From: Hygrocybe punicea
Taxonomy: Eukaryota > Basidiomycota > Agaricomycetes > Agaricales > Hygrophoraceae
Assembly (NCBI GenBank): GCA_963556145.1
Contig: OY744462.1
Location: 1,240,001-1,304,000, forward strand
Direction: 5' to 3'
DNA: 64,000 nucleotides
Numbering within the stretch: the stretch's first letter is position 1; each line of letters starts with the position of its first letter. The translations under genes were made by a program, and so were the position numbers. The notes under the pieces are model-generated. The model was not told where the DNA came from and did not search any database. It worked only from the letters and a program-made list of their open reading frames with translations. This document shows, piece by piece, positions 31,853 through 44,364 of the stretch.

Positions 31853-34800
31853 TCATAGAATCAATGTCTCATCTGACCATAGGTCCAATTCCTTCAATAA
31901 GTTTCTATGCCAGATCAACTGTTTCATGGCATGAGTAGTGGCAACATATTTTGCTTCAGCCATTGACAACACAATCATGCTCTGCTTCTTCAAGCTCCAA
32001 GCCATGGCTCCCCCTGTGATTGTGAACACATATCCCCTGATAGATTTCTTGTGCAGGTTGGATCCCCAATTGGCATCGACGTAAGGAACGGTTTCCATTG
32101 TAATCCATTGGTCCGTTCCACTGTAGGTTAGCTCATAGTCCATCGTTCCCTTTAGGTAGTGGAATATCCTTTTAAGTGCTGTCCAGTGTTCCAGACTCGG
32201 GTTCCATGTGAATTGCACAACAGTCACAGTTGTGTACATGATATTGGGTCTTGTTGTGTGTGCAGCATACAAGAGCTCTCCAACTCATGTTGTGTACTTG
32301 ATCAAGGTGTGTTTCTGCTTGCTCTCATTGGTTTCGGTTTCATTTATTCATAGGACCATGTTCTGATCCATTGGGGTTGAATCCCAGTTGATACCAGTTT
32401 CACATCCTTCATTCCAGCCTTCGCGAGTATCTTCCAGATATAATGGCTTTGTGACAGGGTGACTTTCCATTGTTGGTGGTCTTGTTTGATGTGGATTCTG
32501 AGCAGTAACATTGGCTTTCTGATGACCATTACTGTGTAGTTTTCTTTCAGCTTGTTGATTATTCACTGATTCATCACTTGGTTGTTTGCATAAGCCGTGA
32601 GGTCATCGACCCATATGAGTACAATGGAGAAGTCTTCACCCTCCCAATTGTAGTATTTGCAGTAGTCAGTCCATAATCTCATAGAACAAAATTCCTTCAT
32701 CATGTTATTGAAATCCATGTTCCATACATTTCTGGCTTGCCTGAGACCATATATAGGGCATATGAGGTGGCAAACCTGTCTGGTTTCATCCTCAAATTCC
32801 ACTGGCAGTTTCATGTACAGCTCCTCCTTCACTTATCTGTTAAGGTATGCACCTTTGATATCCATCTGCTGAATATCCCAATCCTTGACTGCAGAATACA
32901 CAAGTAATGTCCATAATGTCTTGAACTGCATCACAGGAGCAAATGTTCTGGTTTCACTGAAATCCACTCCAAAAACCCCTGGGCTACTAATTGGGCCTTG
33001 TACCTAGTGATTGCACCTGTCTTGTCACATTTCCAGTGGAAAACCCATTTGCTTCCAATGGCTTCCCACCCCTCTGGTAAGTCTACAAGTTTTCAAACAC
33101 CCATTTCTTGTAGCTGATCAAATTCTTCTTTCATCACTACCTTCCAGTTCTCCAAATCCATGGCTTCCCTGGCTGCCTTTAAATCCCATGAGTCCTTGTC
33201 AGTGAGACTGCTGTCCTGCTGCATTGCACTCAAGAACGCATATGCAATGGTTGTTTCCATGCTAACTTTTTCCTTTTGTTTTGCTGCAGATGATTCCATT
33301 GGTCTTCTTACATCAAGCGGTTCACATATCTTACATTGTGTTGGTTGTGCACACGGGTTGTTTAACTGTCAATAATTGTGGTCGACTCCTTGGGTTGCTC
33401 TCAGTTGGTATGTTATTTCATTTTCTGGTCTGTGAATGGCCCTTTCCAGTGCTGGATTCAGTGTCTTCATAGCGGGTTTTGGTGGTTCTGGAGTTTGCGA
33501 GTTGTTGGATTCACTCTGCTCCCCCCCAAATTGCAAACCTGGTAGGTCAGATACAATCTCGACTTCCTGCAATGACTTGTCCTCATGAAATGCAACATTC
33601 TGTGATGTCTTAACAGTCCACATTGCGGCATCATAGTATCAGATAGCCTTCTGAAACTCCACAAATCCTATGAACTTCATCTTAGCTGATCACGGTGCCA
33701 GCTTTGATCTCTTTCTGCCTTGATATAAGAGTCTAATAATAAGACCCAAACATTGCATCCAAACTCCCAGAAATGCAATATGTCTGGCTTCTTGCCAGTG
33801 CAGGCTTCATACAGAGTCATTCCATCTAGAGCCTTGGTGGGGGATGGGTTTCAAATGTTTGCCGCATGTGCAACAGCTTCTGGCCAAAGGAATGTGGGCA
33901 GGTTTTCAGCGATCAACATTATGCAGGCTAACTCCAGTAACATGCGATTAAATCCTTCTGCTGTTCCATGTTGTGAGGGTGAGTAAGCTGTTGTTTTGAT
34001 GACAATTATCTTCTCTGCTCACAATCTCTCAACTTCCTTGTTGACAAGTTCCTTTCTGTTATTGAATCACAAATATTTAGGGTTTCAATTGAACTTCTTC
34101 TTGATTGTGTTCACATAAGCCTTGGTGTGTTCTGTTGCCTGGCTTTTCGGTTGTAGTGGATGTACCTGAACAGTCACATGATGAGGATTCCCACGGTTGA
34201 GTTCCTTTAGTAGCACAGACCTCATGTTGTAGTGATTATCATCACTATCACCACTCAATCTCTCTTGAGTCCTTGAGCAGCCTCTGTCCCTCCACACTGT
34301 TTCATGAATAAAGGGGTTACAGTGCATACTGTGTCATCTGTGAATGAGATATAGTATCTTGATCCTCCAATAGACTCTACATGTGCTGGGCCCCAGATGT
34401 CACTCAAAGTCCACTCTCCAGTGACTTTCAATCATCCATTGGCCTCTTTATGAAATGGCTGGACAGCTTGCTTCACCTGAATGCAAGCCTCACAGGTTTG
34501 GGAAGGGATACTTCCTTCATTGATTTCCAGTCCTGTGACTAACCCCTTTCTCTGCAGGGTCTCGAGTCCACTCATTCTGATGTGTCTGTATAGGTGGTGC
34601 CATTCATCCCAAGACATTTTCTTTGGTGTTGTTATGTTTCTCTTTTCTGGCATGCAGGATTGCACTCAGGCATTAAACGGTCTAATTGTCCATCTTTCCA
34701 GCCTGTTCCAACAAGTTTATTCTCCTTCATATAGAGCCTGCATATTCCATTGTGGAAACTAACCTATCTGCTGCTTTCATTGAATTGGTTCAGCGATAAT

Positions 34801-35345
34801 AGTGAGTTTTGTGACTCTGGTACATGTAGTACATCTTGTAGCTGATGTTGTACATCCTTTCCATCCACTGTGAAGTGTAAAATGATGGTTCCATGACCAA
34901 GAGCTCAAGCAGCTACCTTTCCCAGTCCTTGAATGGTAGCTTGTCCAGAGTTTTGTACATGATGAATGTGTTATGTGAATTGCTAACATGACCTGTCATC
35001 CCAGAATCCAATAACCAATTGTAGTTTGAAATGTTGTCCATATTCACTGCATATGCTACATCCTGTAACATATTATTGACATTGTCTGCAGCTTGATTTG
35101 ATTGGTTCCGGTGATTTGCACCCTTTCCAGCACCCTTTCCTTTTCCTTTCGGCCCTTGCCCTTCCTTTCTGCCACCTTTAGACCAGCAGTCCTTTGCTAT
35201 ATGTCCCTTCTTGTGGCAGTTGAAGCATTCTGTCTCAGAATCAGCTGCCTTCTGCTTTCCATTACCCTTTCCATCACGCTTTCCGGTGAACCTCCCATGC
35301 ATAGCAAGGTTGTTAGGATCTCTGCTGTGCTCACGGTGTGGTAGT
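31853..35345 (-). pseudogene. Decayed copia pol (RNase H, RT, integrase, gag end)
   Basis: Read from 35345 down. Zinc knuckle CFNCHKKGHIAKDC, protease-like LLDSGMTGHVSNS, GAG-pre-integrase (MSWDEWHHLYRHIRMSGLET), broken integrase core, RT segments (ICPIYGLRQARNVWN, VLIWVDDLTAYANN) and RNase H (YVDANWGSNLHKK, MAEAKYVATTHAMKQLIW). At least a dozen stops or frameshifts. Each part aligns with the copia at 47934-52772. Confidence 0.88.
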
Positions 35346-37200
35346 AGGTCATGTGACTCATGCCTTAGTCAGTAGCACTTCCTGATGTTATGAGTCCCTA
35401 TAAGGGAATTGTTCTATATGGTGGATTTTTCAACTCAGGGTCAGACTCTAATTTGCCAAGCCGTGGGAACAACTTTGGCAAACTGTGGAAACAATTTTGA
35501 AGCCCTGGGAATAATTCTGAAACCATGTGACTGCTGACTTTGTAACTGTGAGAATTTGTTGTCCCAATCTGCAAGAACAATAACAATAAGGTCACTGGTT
35601 CATGCCAATTTGGGAATGGGTAGTCTAATGCTTGACAGCTTCATTACAATAATCGAAGGCATTGTTAGTGTAATGTGCCCATGATGACATATAGATGACT
35701 TGAAACTCTGTCAGAACAGTACTCTTAAGAGTTCTGCATTGTCCAATGAGTATCCTAGCTGTATTCTGATGAATTGGTAGTGCAATGGATGAACTACACT
35801 GGTGTTCGATTGGTCATCCCAAATCAGCCATGTGACCTGAGAGGCTGAGGCGGGCCAGATCCAGCCATGCTGCCATACAAAAAAGGCAGCGTCTGTCCAA
35901 TATCCAGGGTTTGCCACACGGCATCGACGTGAAAGTTCTATGTAGATTTGATATAGAACTTTATAGACCACCAAATCAGGAAACGTGATTATTGCACAAT
36001 TTCTGGTACTATATACAGGCCAGTTACACCAAATCTCCTCCTGCTCTGGCGGCACTCAGCCCATCATCCTCTGTGTTAAAAGAAGTCAATCAGTGTAGAA
36101 GAGTAAAGGAAAATAGTAAAAGGGGATGTACTTGCCATTCTTTATCCTGGTAGTGTAGAGGAATGGCGGAGAGAGACGACGTGGTTGAGAATAAGTTGAA
36201 CATGGCGAAGGTTCAAAATTTGGGCTCGGAGTTGTGACGGAGTTTGAATATATCACCTTGTTTCGCCAAGTCCTTCCACAATTTTCGCTAAGTCCTTCCG
36301 TGACATCAAATATACATGGAATCGATGTTGACCCGACATTGAGCTGTCAGTGATCGGTCCAGCCCAAGATTTGGCGCTGGGCCATACTTAAATTTGATCA
36401 AAATTATATAAGTAAAGAAGTCGATCTGTGATGACCATGAATACAATGTCATTTTCATCACCTTCTATCCACTGCCGAATTTAGATTGGGTTTGCAGCGG
36501 GATCAGAAATAAATTTCATCTATTTCTAGCGCTGCCTTTTTTAGGTCCCAGGGACGCTGTGAGCCAAACGGCGGTGTAGATATCATATCTTTGTCTACAG
36601 ATACATAAAATCTATTAGCTATGTTCATTGGAATCACACAGGACAGGTTGAACACTGGCTGAACTGGCCAATTCAACCTTATTTGGCACAATGTGTTTTG
36701 CAGGTGTCCCAATGTGAATCTGGGGCATTGTCATTGCACAAACAATAGCAGAAACAAAAGTATGGTGTGCTTTGTGCCACATTTGTAATGAGCACCCATA
36801 TTGTAGCAGAGGAAGGCAATCAGAACTCTCGATATTGAAAAATGATGGAGTTCACACAATACAGTCAGTAGGTTGGTTCCTGTGATGCTGTTTCAAAGCA
36901 TAACATGTTAAAACATTCACTGAATGAGTTCATAAGTGTGTGGTGTTTAATTAATTGATGTGTTATCAAAGGACAAGAAAAATGTACAATAAATGCAACC
37001 AACTGCATAATGATTGAACATCAAGACAAAAGGCCAAGGAATATCATTAGTCCAAGAGGAGGTCCAATCATACCAGAACAAATAATATGATGGAACAGTG
37101 GGTGATAGTAAATAGCAAAGCATCATATCTATGCCAGGATGGAGAGAAGTAAAGGGTGGGCCAAGATGGAAGGTAGCAACATAGGTAACCCAACAGTAGT
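35346..37200. other. No recognised gene; old repeats
   Basis: A minus frame at 35711-36055 (114 codons) has no known motif but unusually even composition (MPPEQEEIWCNWPVYSTRNC at its start); it could be a decayed exon. The rest (36060-37200) is AT-rich with CGCCAAGTCCTTCC-like words at 36265-36300. No feature can be supported. Confidence 0.35.
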
Positions 37201-37308
37201 GAATATCATCCTCAATTTAGACATAAAAGAGTAAATATCTACCCAATCTTGGCTCATCCAATGCTTGTGGGAAATAAATATCCTCCCAATCTCAGCCCAT
37301 CCCATGCT

Positions 37309-37343
37309 CATCAGGAAAATTACAAGCCCTTTTTTTACACCTT
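37309..37343 (+). repeat. Left copy of an inverted repeat pair
   Basis: A 35-bp segment (CATCAGGAAAATTACAAGCC and the following T-run) that recurs, reverse-complemented with one change, at 39655-39689. The similarity continues weakly outward (ATCTCAGCCCATCCCATGCT). The pair could be remains of the ends of a ~2.5 kb element. Confidence 0.6.
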
Positions 37344-37825
37344 GGAGGCTCTTGACCTTTTTTGAAACCTCTTGAACTTTTTTCTGAGGTTTTTTTCAAC
37401 TTTTTTAACAACTTCTGCTACCTTATGGCACTTTGAGTCACTTGGAAATATTTACTACATAATATCCCTTGCACACCTTTTCACCCTTTTCGACTTTTTC
37501 CCACCTTTTCAAACTTGGATTACTTTGACTCCTTTAGCACTTTGCTTACTTGTTGGTCCTTTACAATTAATCACTTTACTTGTCTTACCACTTTTGACCT
37601 TATGACCTTGGATCACTTTTGACCTTTGATGCTTTTTCTTCTTTTTTTCTACGTTTCCCATCTTTTTCAAAAGTGAATTACTTTGAAAAAGGATACCTCT
37701 TGTCCCAAGACAAAGAGCTTTTTTAAGCCGTGTCCATTTCTTGAAAAAGTTGTTTTGTCTTTGGAAAAGAAGAATCTCTTGAAAGCTTTTCCATATCTTT
37801 TGTGGTTTGTTAGCCTTTTTTTACA
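37344..37825. repeat. Pyrimidine-rich CTTTTT/ACCTTTT repeat tract
   Basis: Nearly 500 bp of degenerate short units such as GACCTTTT, CACTTTTG and CTTTTTC on the plus strand. No coding sequence. Similar words make up the hairpin at 39419-39605. Confidence 0.6.
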
Positions 37826-37834
37826 GGTTATTTA

Positions 37835-38050
37835 AATACTTCTGAATGAATACTTTCAGTTTCAAAATAAATTGTGTACAGTATAAATTTGAAATTTCAA
37901 TAATTTCAGTAAATGTCTTGTTATTGAAGAAGTATACTGTAAAATTGTCAATCAACACTGGTAACGTGTCATGATTTTGAATGCTTTTTGAATACTGGTG
38001 CAACAATATGATAACAATATGTAGTATACCCTCCCAATAAATTCAACATA
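37835..38050. repeat. Diverged half of the AT-rich foldback element
   Basis: Contains the words TTTCAGTAAATGTCTTGTTATTG, ACTGGTAACGTGTC, GCAACAATATGATAACAATA and CAATAAATTCAACATAC in the same order as the right half of the element at 40710-41010. It looks like a second, older copy. Confidence 0.6.
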
Positions 38051-38194
38051 CTTCAGTATGGTACTGTGCACTCTGTGTGGCCAGCCTGTCTGCAAGGTGG
38101 AATTTGGGTGCTGGAGCCTTGCACTGACCTTCAGCCATATGTGGGCCTCTTTGTCTGGGTGTCTCGATGCGTCCAAATTGAACCGGACAACTTC

Positions 38195-38425
38195 CACCTC
38201 GCAAGAGAGCCGTGCACGTCAATTGATGTGGCCGGCATCTTCGTGAGGTGGGATTGGGGTGCCCTGCCCTGCGTTTACTGCATCTGACCTCGTGAGAGAC
38301 CCGCACACGTCAGTTGACGTGGCCAGCATCTTCGTGAGGTGCCCTGCAGTTAATCCATCTGACCTGGTGAGAGACCAGCGCACATCAGTTGATGTGGCCA
38401 GCGTCTTCGCGAGGTGGTGAAACGT
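38195..38425 (+). repeat. Three tandem units with a GTCARTTGAYGTGGCC core
   Basis: Three imperfect units of about 75-100 bp, each with GAGAGNCC, CACACGTCAGTTGACGTGGCC-like core and AGCATCTTCGTGAGGTG. The core also occurs once in each hAT-like element (30746, 47477, 54336). In one plus-strand frame every unit reads TS(I/V)DVA-x-x-F(V/A)R. Confidence 0.7.
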
Positions 38426-38812
38426 GCACGTACGACGCGTGCGTTTCGCCTCAGTTGCGTCCGTGGTGCTGGCACACCTCAACACGGGGTGGGTGCCGTG
38501 GTGCCATGGCCTGTCCTGGCGAAACACATGCATTGAACATGTGTGTTCTGGTGGTGGTAATGGTGGTGGTGGCGCGGTGGCGTGTTCTTCAGTGAGAAGA
38601 ATAAAATCAATGGGAAAAATTAATGGAAAACATACCATGAAGCAGCAGGGGTGGATGCACCACCCCCTGCTGCTCGTTCTGTCTCATTGATTCACCCACT
38701 CTGTTCATTTGCGTGTGCGCGTGTCTTGGTTTGCCATGGGGCTTGTTAACTTGTTGGCACGTCCAACATGGTGTTGATTGTCGCCATCGTGGTTGTGGCC
38801 ATCATGGTGGCA

Positions 38813-38965
38813 ATCATTGTTGTTGTTGTTGTTGTTGTTGTCATTGTTGTTGTCATGGTGGTGGTGGTGGTGGTGGTGGTGGTGGTGGTGGCGGTAGACC
38901 TGCAATTTGATTGTTAGTCTCAAATAAAATAAAATAAAATAAAATAAAATGAAATAAAAAAGTAC
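38813..38965. repeat. Microsatellites (GTT)n, (GGT)n and (AAAAT)n
   Basis: GTT/GTC units 38813-38855, GGT units 38856-38893, and AAAAT units at about 38925-38960. The His- or Gly-rich frames here are products of the repeats, not genes. Confidence 0.9.
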
Positions 38966-39418
38966 ACGGGCGTAAGAGTACCGCACGTACCGGGGCTGCA
39001 CCACTCTTGGTCTTGCTCGCCATCATCATCGTTGCATTGGCATCATCCTATAAAGGTCAGTACCAGTCACGAAAATGCTAAGTCAAACTTACCGAAAATG
39101 GCAAACGTGATGATGTTTGGCACTCCATTTTGCCAAACTTCGCCAAATGGTCCATGTGCGACCTCAAAACATATATAAGTAGTGCATGCATCTACTTGAT
39201 CGGGGCATATCATTCACTTCAATTTCGTTAATACTGAGTTACTTGATATGTCATGAGTTGTTAGTAAATATAGTCGTAGTAAAGTTACTATATAATCAAT
39301 TAAATATATTTTAAATCTATTAATTATTAATAATTGATATTGTTCTTTGAATCTTGACAACTTGTTGCGCGAAAAAGGCTGCCTTTTACAAGGAGCAAAA
39401 GGGGCCAAAGGTCCCAAG

Positions 39419-39605
39419 CACCTTTTCCAAGAAAGTGACCTGGCTTAGAAAAGGTCAAACTCTTGGAAAAAGAGGTCAAAAGGGGAAGGGAAAAGAATCA
39501 AAAGCTCTTCTTTTCTCTTCCTTTTCCCTTCCTTTTTTTTCTCCTTTGACCTCTTTTTCCAAGAGTTTGACCTTTTCTAAGCCAGGTCACTTTCTTGGAA
39601 AAGGT
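39419..39605. repeat. Long hairpin with ~75-bp arms
   Basis: Left arm (from CACCTTTTCCAAGAAAGTG at 39419 to the AAGGGGAAGGG near 39490) and right arm (CCCTTCC near 39525 to CACTTTCTTGGAAAAGGTG at 39605) are nearly perfect reverse complements around a short AAAAGAATCAAAAGC-type loop. A transcript would form a strong stem. Possibly the structured end of a repeat. Confidence 0.85.
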
Positions 39606-39654
39606 GCTACCTCTTGGAAAAGGTGGACCTCTTGGGACCTTTTGCAAGGTGCAA

Positions 39655-39689
39655 AAGGTGCAAAAAAAGGGCTTGTAATTTTCCTGATG
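39655..39689 (-). repeat. Right copy of the inverted repeat pair
   Basis: Reverse complement of 37309-37343 with one mismatch (AAGGTGC versus AAGGTGT). It lies just upstream of the Helitron helicase remnant. Confidence 0.6.
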
Positions 39690-39839
39690 CCTTGTGGCAA
39701 CAAATATCCCATCCATTTCGGCCCATCCCATGCTGTTGGGAAATCATTATCTTGAACTTTATGGGCCCATTCAATGTTAAGGGAAAAAATATCTTGGCTC
39801 ATCTCAGCCCATGACAGTTCCCCCACTGTTATTGGGCAA

Positions 39840-40203
39840 GATCCACCGAAAGGGCTCTGTGGACTATTGAGCTCAAGGACAAACCATCCCATATGTGCTT
39901 GTGGATATAAAGTTCCTACCAGCACCAGGGACTTTAAGCTTATATGTGGCACTGTCAAGAAGTGCAGGATGGAGTTTAGGCAACACTAATGGGAAAACAT
40001 CCAGTTACTGCAAGATTTTGCAAGACATGAATTTTTTGCATGCACACAATCCTGAACTCATTGCAGAGGATGAGAGTCTGGAAGGACATGATGAAGAGCC
40101 CAAGGGACAGAGAGTGCATGACAACTTGGAGTGTCTCCAAGCAATTAAGTTGTTTGTTGGTTTGTACTTAGCAAATGGATCTGAGTCGACAACAGGGTAT
40201 TGA
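39840..40203 (+). pseudogene. Helitron (PIF1-like) helicase C-terminal remnant
   Basis: Frame reads GSVDY-stop-AQGQTIPYVLVDI, then APGTLSLYVALSRSAGW, then PELIAEDESLEGHDEE. SQGQT...YVALSR is helicase motif V/VI of PIF1-type helicases, and the trailing PELxxEDExL stretch is typical of fungal Helitron RepHel proteins. The stop at 39868 (TGA) stands where the family has Arg in the Y-R-x-QGQT sequence, so CGA to TGA is likely. After YVALSRS an insertion of about 15 residues disrupts the pattern. No HUH Rep domain nearby. Inactive. Confidence 0.72.
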
Positions 40204-40705
40204 TTTTAAAGCTGGGTCATCAATGTACACAGTGATTGCAGAGGGGTGAGTTGTTGTATCTCCTAGTGAATCTATTGTTTATTGTTTTGTAGTTAGCAAA
40301 TAGATCTGCATCAGCAACAATCTTTTATTTTAAACCTGCCTCATCAATGTATATCATGCAGGCCTTGCTATTGTTGTTTTGTATGAATGAGAAAATCATG
40401 GTTCATCAATATTCATCTATGGACCATGGCCAGAGAAATGGGATAAAGTCCAGTGTTGATAATTATTTACAATATCCATGCCTGATGCACTTCTTTTTGA
40501 GGACATCAGCAACCTTGCAAGCAATGTAACTTAAGGCACAATTTACAGTCCTTTTGAAACAGAAGCAATTTCATTTTGTATTAATGAAGAAGAAATGTAT
40601 GACTTTTCAAATCTTGATTTATTGTCACAGAATGGCAATAATGCTGTAATGTTCATTTATGTTCAATTTTGATATTGGTTCTCATTTTCAGGGTGTGTGG
40701 TAGCA
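40204..40705. other. No gene recognised
   Basis: AT-rich, with short frames only. Two related stretches (40190-40240 and 40300-40350: GATTTTAAAGCTGGGTCATCAATGTA and ATTTTAAACCTGCCTCATCAATGTA) show a local tandem duplication of about 115 bp. Confidence 0.4.
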
Positions 40706-40709
40706 TACT

Positions 40710-41012
40710 ATGTGTTGAATTTATTAGAAAAGTATACTAAATGTTGTTATCATATTGTTGCTCACAGTATTCAAAGAGTATTCAAAATGATGATTCAATA
40801 TTTTGAAACAAAGTACATTACCAGTATTGGATGGCAATTTTACAGTACTACTTCAATAATTTCAGTAAATGTCTTCTTATTGCAGCAGTACTCTAAAAGT
40901 TTCATTTGATACTGGTAATGTCCTTTGTCTCAAAATATTGAATCATCATTTTGAATACTCTTTGAATACTGTGTGCAACAATATGATAACAATACTTGTC
41001 CAATAAATTCAA
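40710..41012. repeat. AT-rich foldback element, ~300 bp
   Basis: Left half (TGTTGAATTTATT..., AACAATATGATAACAAC-like, TTTTGAAACAAAGTACATTACC) and right half (GGTAATGTCCTTTGTCTCAAAA ... AATAAATTCAACATAC) are reverse complements with few differences over about 120 bp each. Related to the half copy at 37835-38050. A MITE-like foldback; no clear target duplication found. Confidence 0.8.
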
Positions 41013-41877
41013 CATACTGCATTACACAGTGTGCTCCCTGCCAAAAAGGGACAAGTAACATGCCATGCAAAGCAATTTCCAACACCCCACTAGTCCATCA
41101 TCCACCAACAATTAATGAAAGCGACCATCAGAAGATGAGCATGCTCATAGGATGGCAGGAGAAGAACATGGTTTATTATCTATGAAATGTAATTTGACAC
41201 TGAAAAAAATAACTGACAAACAAAGCAGGTATGGATTGGAATCATATGTTTGGTGCTGTGTGATTAGGAGGGAGTAAAAATCATGGGAGGAGACAGATGG
41301 GACACAAGGTGTTGGAGTTGATGTCTATCTCAACACTGAATGCAAGAACAAATTTGCAAGTACATCAGCTGATTCAACTCTCTGGTCTATCACTATCACT
41401 CATAATTTGGGGTGATGCAGATAACATCCATTAATTTCTCAAAAGGATTGAATAGGAAATGGGTGACAGGATGAGCAGGGACAATGAGGAGGGCAATGGC
41501 CGGGACAATTTTAATTAGTGTTAGGCACTAATTGTATTTGCAAGTCACCAAACTGTCCCCCAATGCTCAATGTGGGTACTTTCCTACTAAGGTAGACATC
41601 ATCCATAACCAAAGGACATCACATGAAAATGTGTGACAGTGTCCAAATAGGCAGGAGTGCACTCAAATTGAATAATAAATGCACTTTGTGATAGATTGGC
41701 ATCAATTTTGGGGTAAAGCTCTCCTATAACTTTTAGATATATACATAATTTACATGAATACCCATTTTAATTTTAAAAAAGTAACCAATTGTCAGAGTAA
41801 TAACCCAAATGAGCTGTGCTCACTTCACCTGGCCTTTACATGTATTGCACCCTGATATTTGCATCAATTCACATACA
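41013..41877. other. No gene recognised
   Basis: AT-rich intergenic sequence upstream of the DDE-transposase-like pseudogene. No motif or conserved frame seen. Confidence 0.4.
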
Positions 41878-43247
41878 ATGTCACAAAGAAAGAGGAAAGC
41901 ATTGTCTTCTATTGCAAATCTTCATGGAAAGAGGCCAAAAAAGGCTGAAGATTTGGACAAAGAGAATGTATGCTGCCACCCCACAATCACTTTCATTCGT
42001 AACTAAAAAATACATTCCAGGAAGCCCCTAGTCCCCATAGTCCCCCCAATCCCCCTACCCTAGACACCATGCAGTCAACCTTCAAGTGCAAAGTCAGCAA
42101 ATGCAATGCAGAGGAGGTTCCAAATTTAGGACCTACCTTTGGAAGCTTCTCCATAATCATGGAACATCTTGCCAATCATGAGGGGATTGACTGTGATGAT
42201 GTGTGTGAGCAAGGGGAGTGTGCTTCGACAATGGACCTACATTTGGCCAGATTGAGACCATTGCCAGCTCCAGGACCACTGAAAGGATATGACTATACCC
42301 CTTTCGAGCCTCAGGATAAGCTTAGAACGTGAACAGGACATATAAATGCCTCACCTATGCAGCATGACACAAGGGCAGCTCTCCGAGACCTTTGGTCAAT
42401 TGTCCATCCAAAGCAGAAGACCAGGGCCAGATATAAGAACCCAGATCTAGATCTTTGGAGATGAGCATGGCTGGAGGGAATGTTGTCAACACTGCATATG
42501 TACATAGATCAAGGATCAAAGACTTACAATAGTTGGGCCACATCATCCTACCAAGCTGCAATAGGAATGGGATGGGGGCACAACTGCGCCAACCACCTTT
42601 GAGGGCTCTGCCATGGTTTTATTGCTGACTAGAACATCTTGCTGGTCAATCCATATGGCAACTGGAACGAGTTGCTGCTTGTTGATGAAAACCTGTGCAA
42701 TGAGATTAGCATATATCTCCTTTCAATAGGAAATCAAATATCTGCTAAGAAATTGATGGAGTTCTTGGCCCAGCCAGATGTCAAGGAGAGATTCAGGATT
42801 GAAAAGAATATCAGCCACTCAATGGCATGCTGATATCCATGATGAGTCAATTTTTTATGCACATGACCGGCAGAAAAGGAGGTGATCTCACAAAGACACA
42901 CTGGTGAAACCTTATGCAAAGGGAGAAGGGGCATCACTGATGATCACCAACTATGTCTCACAAGACTTTGGTTGGCTCCAGTCTCCAGATGGAAAACAAT
43001 CCGCATGCCATTTTTTCAAACCAGGCAAAAATTGTGATGGATACTTTACAAGTGAGGATATCCAGGAACAAGCTCAGACAGCTATGGGGATATTGGTACT
43101 ATCCTCAATATGACCATGTCTTTGTATATGACAATGCAATGACTCACCTGAAAAGACAAGACAGTTCCCTGTCAGCTTGCTGAATGCCAAAAAATATCCC
43201 AAAGGAAGGGACAAACTGGGGGATGGAGGTGACAAAGTGTGACCCGG
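41878..43247 (+). pseudogene. DDE-transposase-like gene, 5' part (split)
   Basis: Starts MSQRKRKALSSIANLHGKRP, then is frameshifted through FKCKVSKCNAEEVPNLGPTF. The catalytic region reads DESIFYAHDRQKRR, then HKDTLVKPYAKGEGASLMIT, then DFGWLQSPDGKQSA, then after a frame change YDNAMTHLKR. This order (HDES-FYAHDR ... YDNATTH) is that of a DDE superfamily endonuclease common in mushroom genomes, probably transposon-derived. The first two catalytic Asp positions are kept but the frame is broken several times. The sequence stops at GACCCGG|TGTGATGG, where the LTR element was inserted; the 3' part resumes at 62996. Confidence 0.75.
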
Positions 43248-43872
43248 TGTGATGGCGAGTTCTGTTGTAGACCTGGAAGAGGAATCTATGGAAAGGGTGA
43301 TCAGCTAAGAAGTGATCAGAGGAATTCAGTTTCTTTTAGAGAAGTCTAATCAATCCAACCCAAATCTGGGGGTTCCAGAATCAGAGGGAGAGTGTGGGGG
43401 AAAGGATGAAGAGCGGTGTAGATGATATGAAGAGTGGACTAAGAAGTAGAACTGAAGTGCAGTGATAAGATGTGAGGTGGAATGGTACCCTGTAATAACC
43501 TGTATTTCTATATGGTTTTGTTGTGTATATGTGCTACTTTTATACTACTGTGAGGGATCCTGTGCTGGTAACTATGTGTTATAAGTGAAGGCTGTAAGTG
43601 ATAGGGGGCAAGTGGAGAGGTGGATAGGAGGAGTGGTGCTATGTACTAGGAGACAGGAAACAAAGATATATGATATACAACTATATACATACTGATTCTG
43701 GGTCATTAGGGACATTACATCACAAGCAGGAACAATTCCGGAGGTGGAATCTGGAGTGGAATCAATAGGAAGGAGCGGAATCAAGCGGAATTGATGATAC
43801 GGGAATGGGAATGGATGGGAACGGTGTCAGATATGAAGAGGATACAGATCCACACAATCCGGAGCCTCTACA
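43248..43872 (-). repeat. 3' LTR of the non-autonomous element
   Basis: 625 bp; on the plus strand TGTGATGG...CCTCTACA. Colinear with the copies at 31200, 56704 (reverse) and 59624. Contains GTGCTACTTTTATACTACTG, with a TATA-like TTTTATA for transcription. Confidence 0.85.
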
Positions 43873-44167
43873 TCCCGTCAGGACTCAGATTGAGACCATC
43901 CCTGGTTGATCCATACAAAGTAATGAAGATCCCAGGGTCATGGGAAGAAAAGAGTGGAAGCGATGATACGCACTCAGCCATCCTGAGCTCTGATTTCATA
44001 TATTTTGTGATTCCTTGCGACTTGATGCGACTTATCACTCTTTGACCTTCTGATCACATCGCGACTATTGCGATCTTCCGTGACTTCGGAGATATTTAGT
44101 TATCACACTTCAAAGTATTTACTTTGTTCTCTTTGTTCTCTACTAGATGGTACCCGAGCATTGCTGC

Positions 44168-44318
44168 GGTATTAGTTATTTTATTTTATTTTATTTTATT
44201 TTATCATCAATTTATTTATTATCGTATTTGTAATTTTTATTTTATTTTATCTTATTTTATTGTAAATTTATTTCCTACAGGGTGCATTTGTTTTATTTTA
44301 TTTTATTTTATTTATTTT
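44168..44318 (+). repeat. (TTTTA)n microsatellite blocks
   Basis: Three TTTTA-unit blocks at 44168-44204, about 44236-44262 and 44290-44318. The hydrophobic 127-codon frame across them is a repeat artefact. Confidence 0.9.
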
Positions 44319-44364
44319 CAATTTATGTTCTGTTTTCCATCGATTTTTGTATTCAATGGTGTGA

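Larger units (their letters stand above)
29195..35345 (-). mobile_element. 5'-truncated copia element with nested insertions
   Basis: Minus-strand copy of the same family as the full-length element at 47934-52772. It keeps the 3' LTR (29195-29414), a polypurine-like AAGGGGGAG, RNase H, RT, integrase and part of gag. Its 5' end stops at about 35345, within gag, so the 5' LTR and first gag part are gone. It was later interrupted by a hAT-like element (29551-31098) and a solo LTR (31200-31762). The coding parts contain many stops. Confidence 0.9.

Noticed and set aside
35711..36055. 114-codon minus frame as a host gene
   Set aside because: No introns, motif or recognisable family and it is surrounded by old repeats; kept only as a remark.
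38195..38425. CRISPR-like array
   Set aside because: Only three imperfect, unequal tandem units without unique spacers, in a eukaryotic genome.
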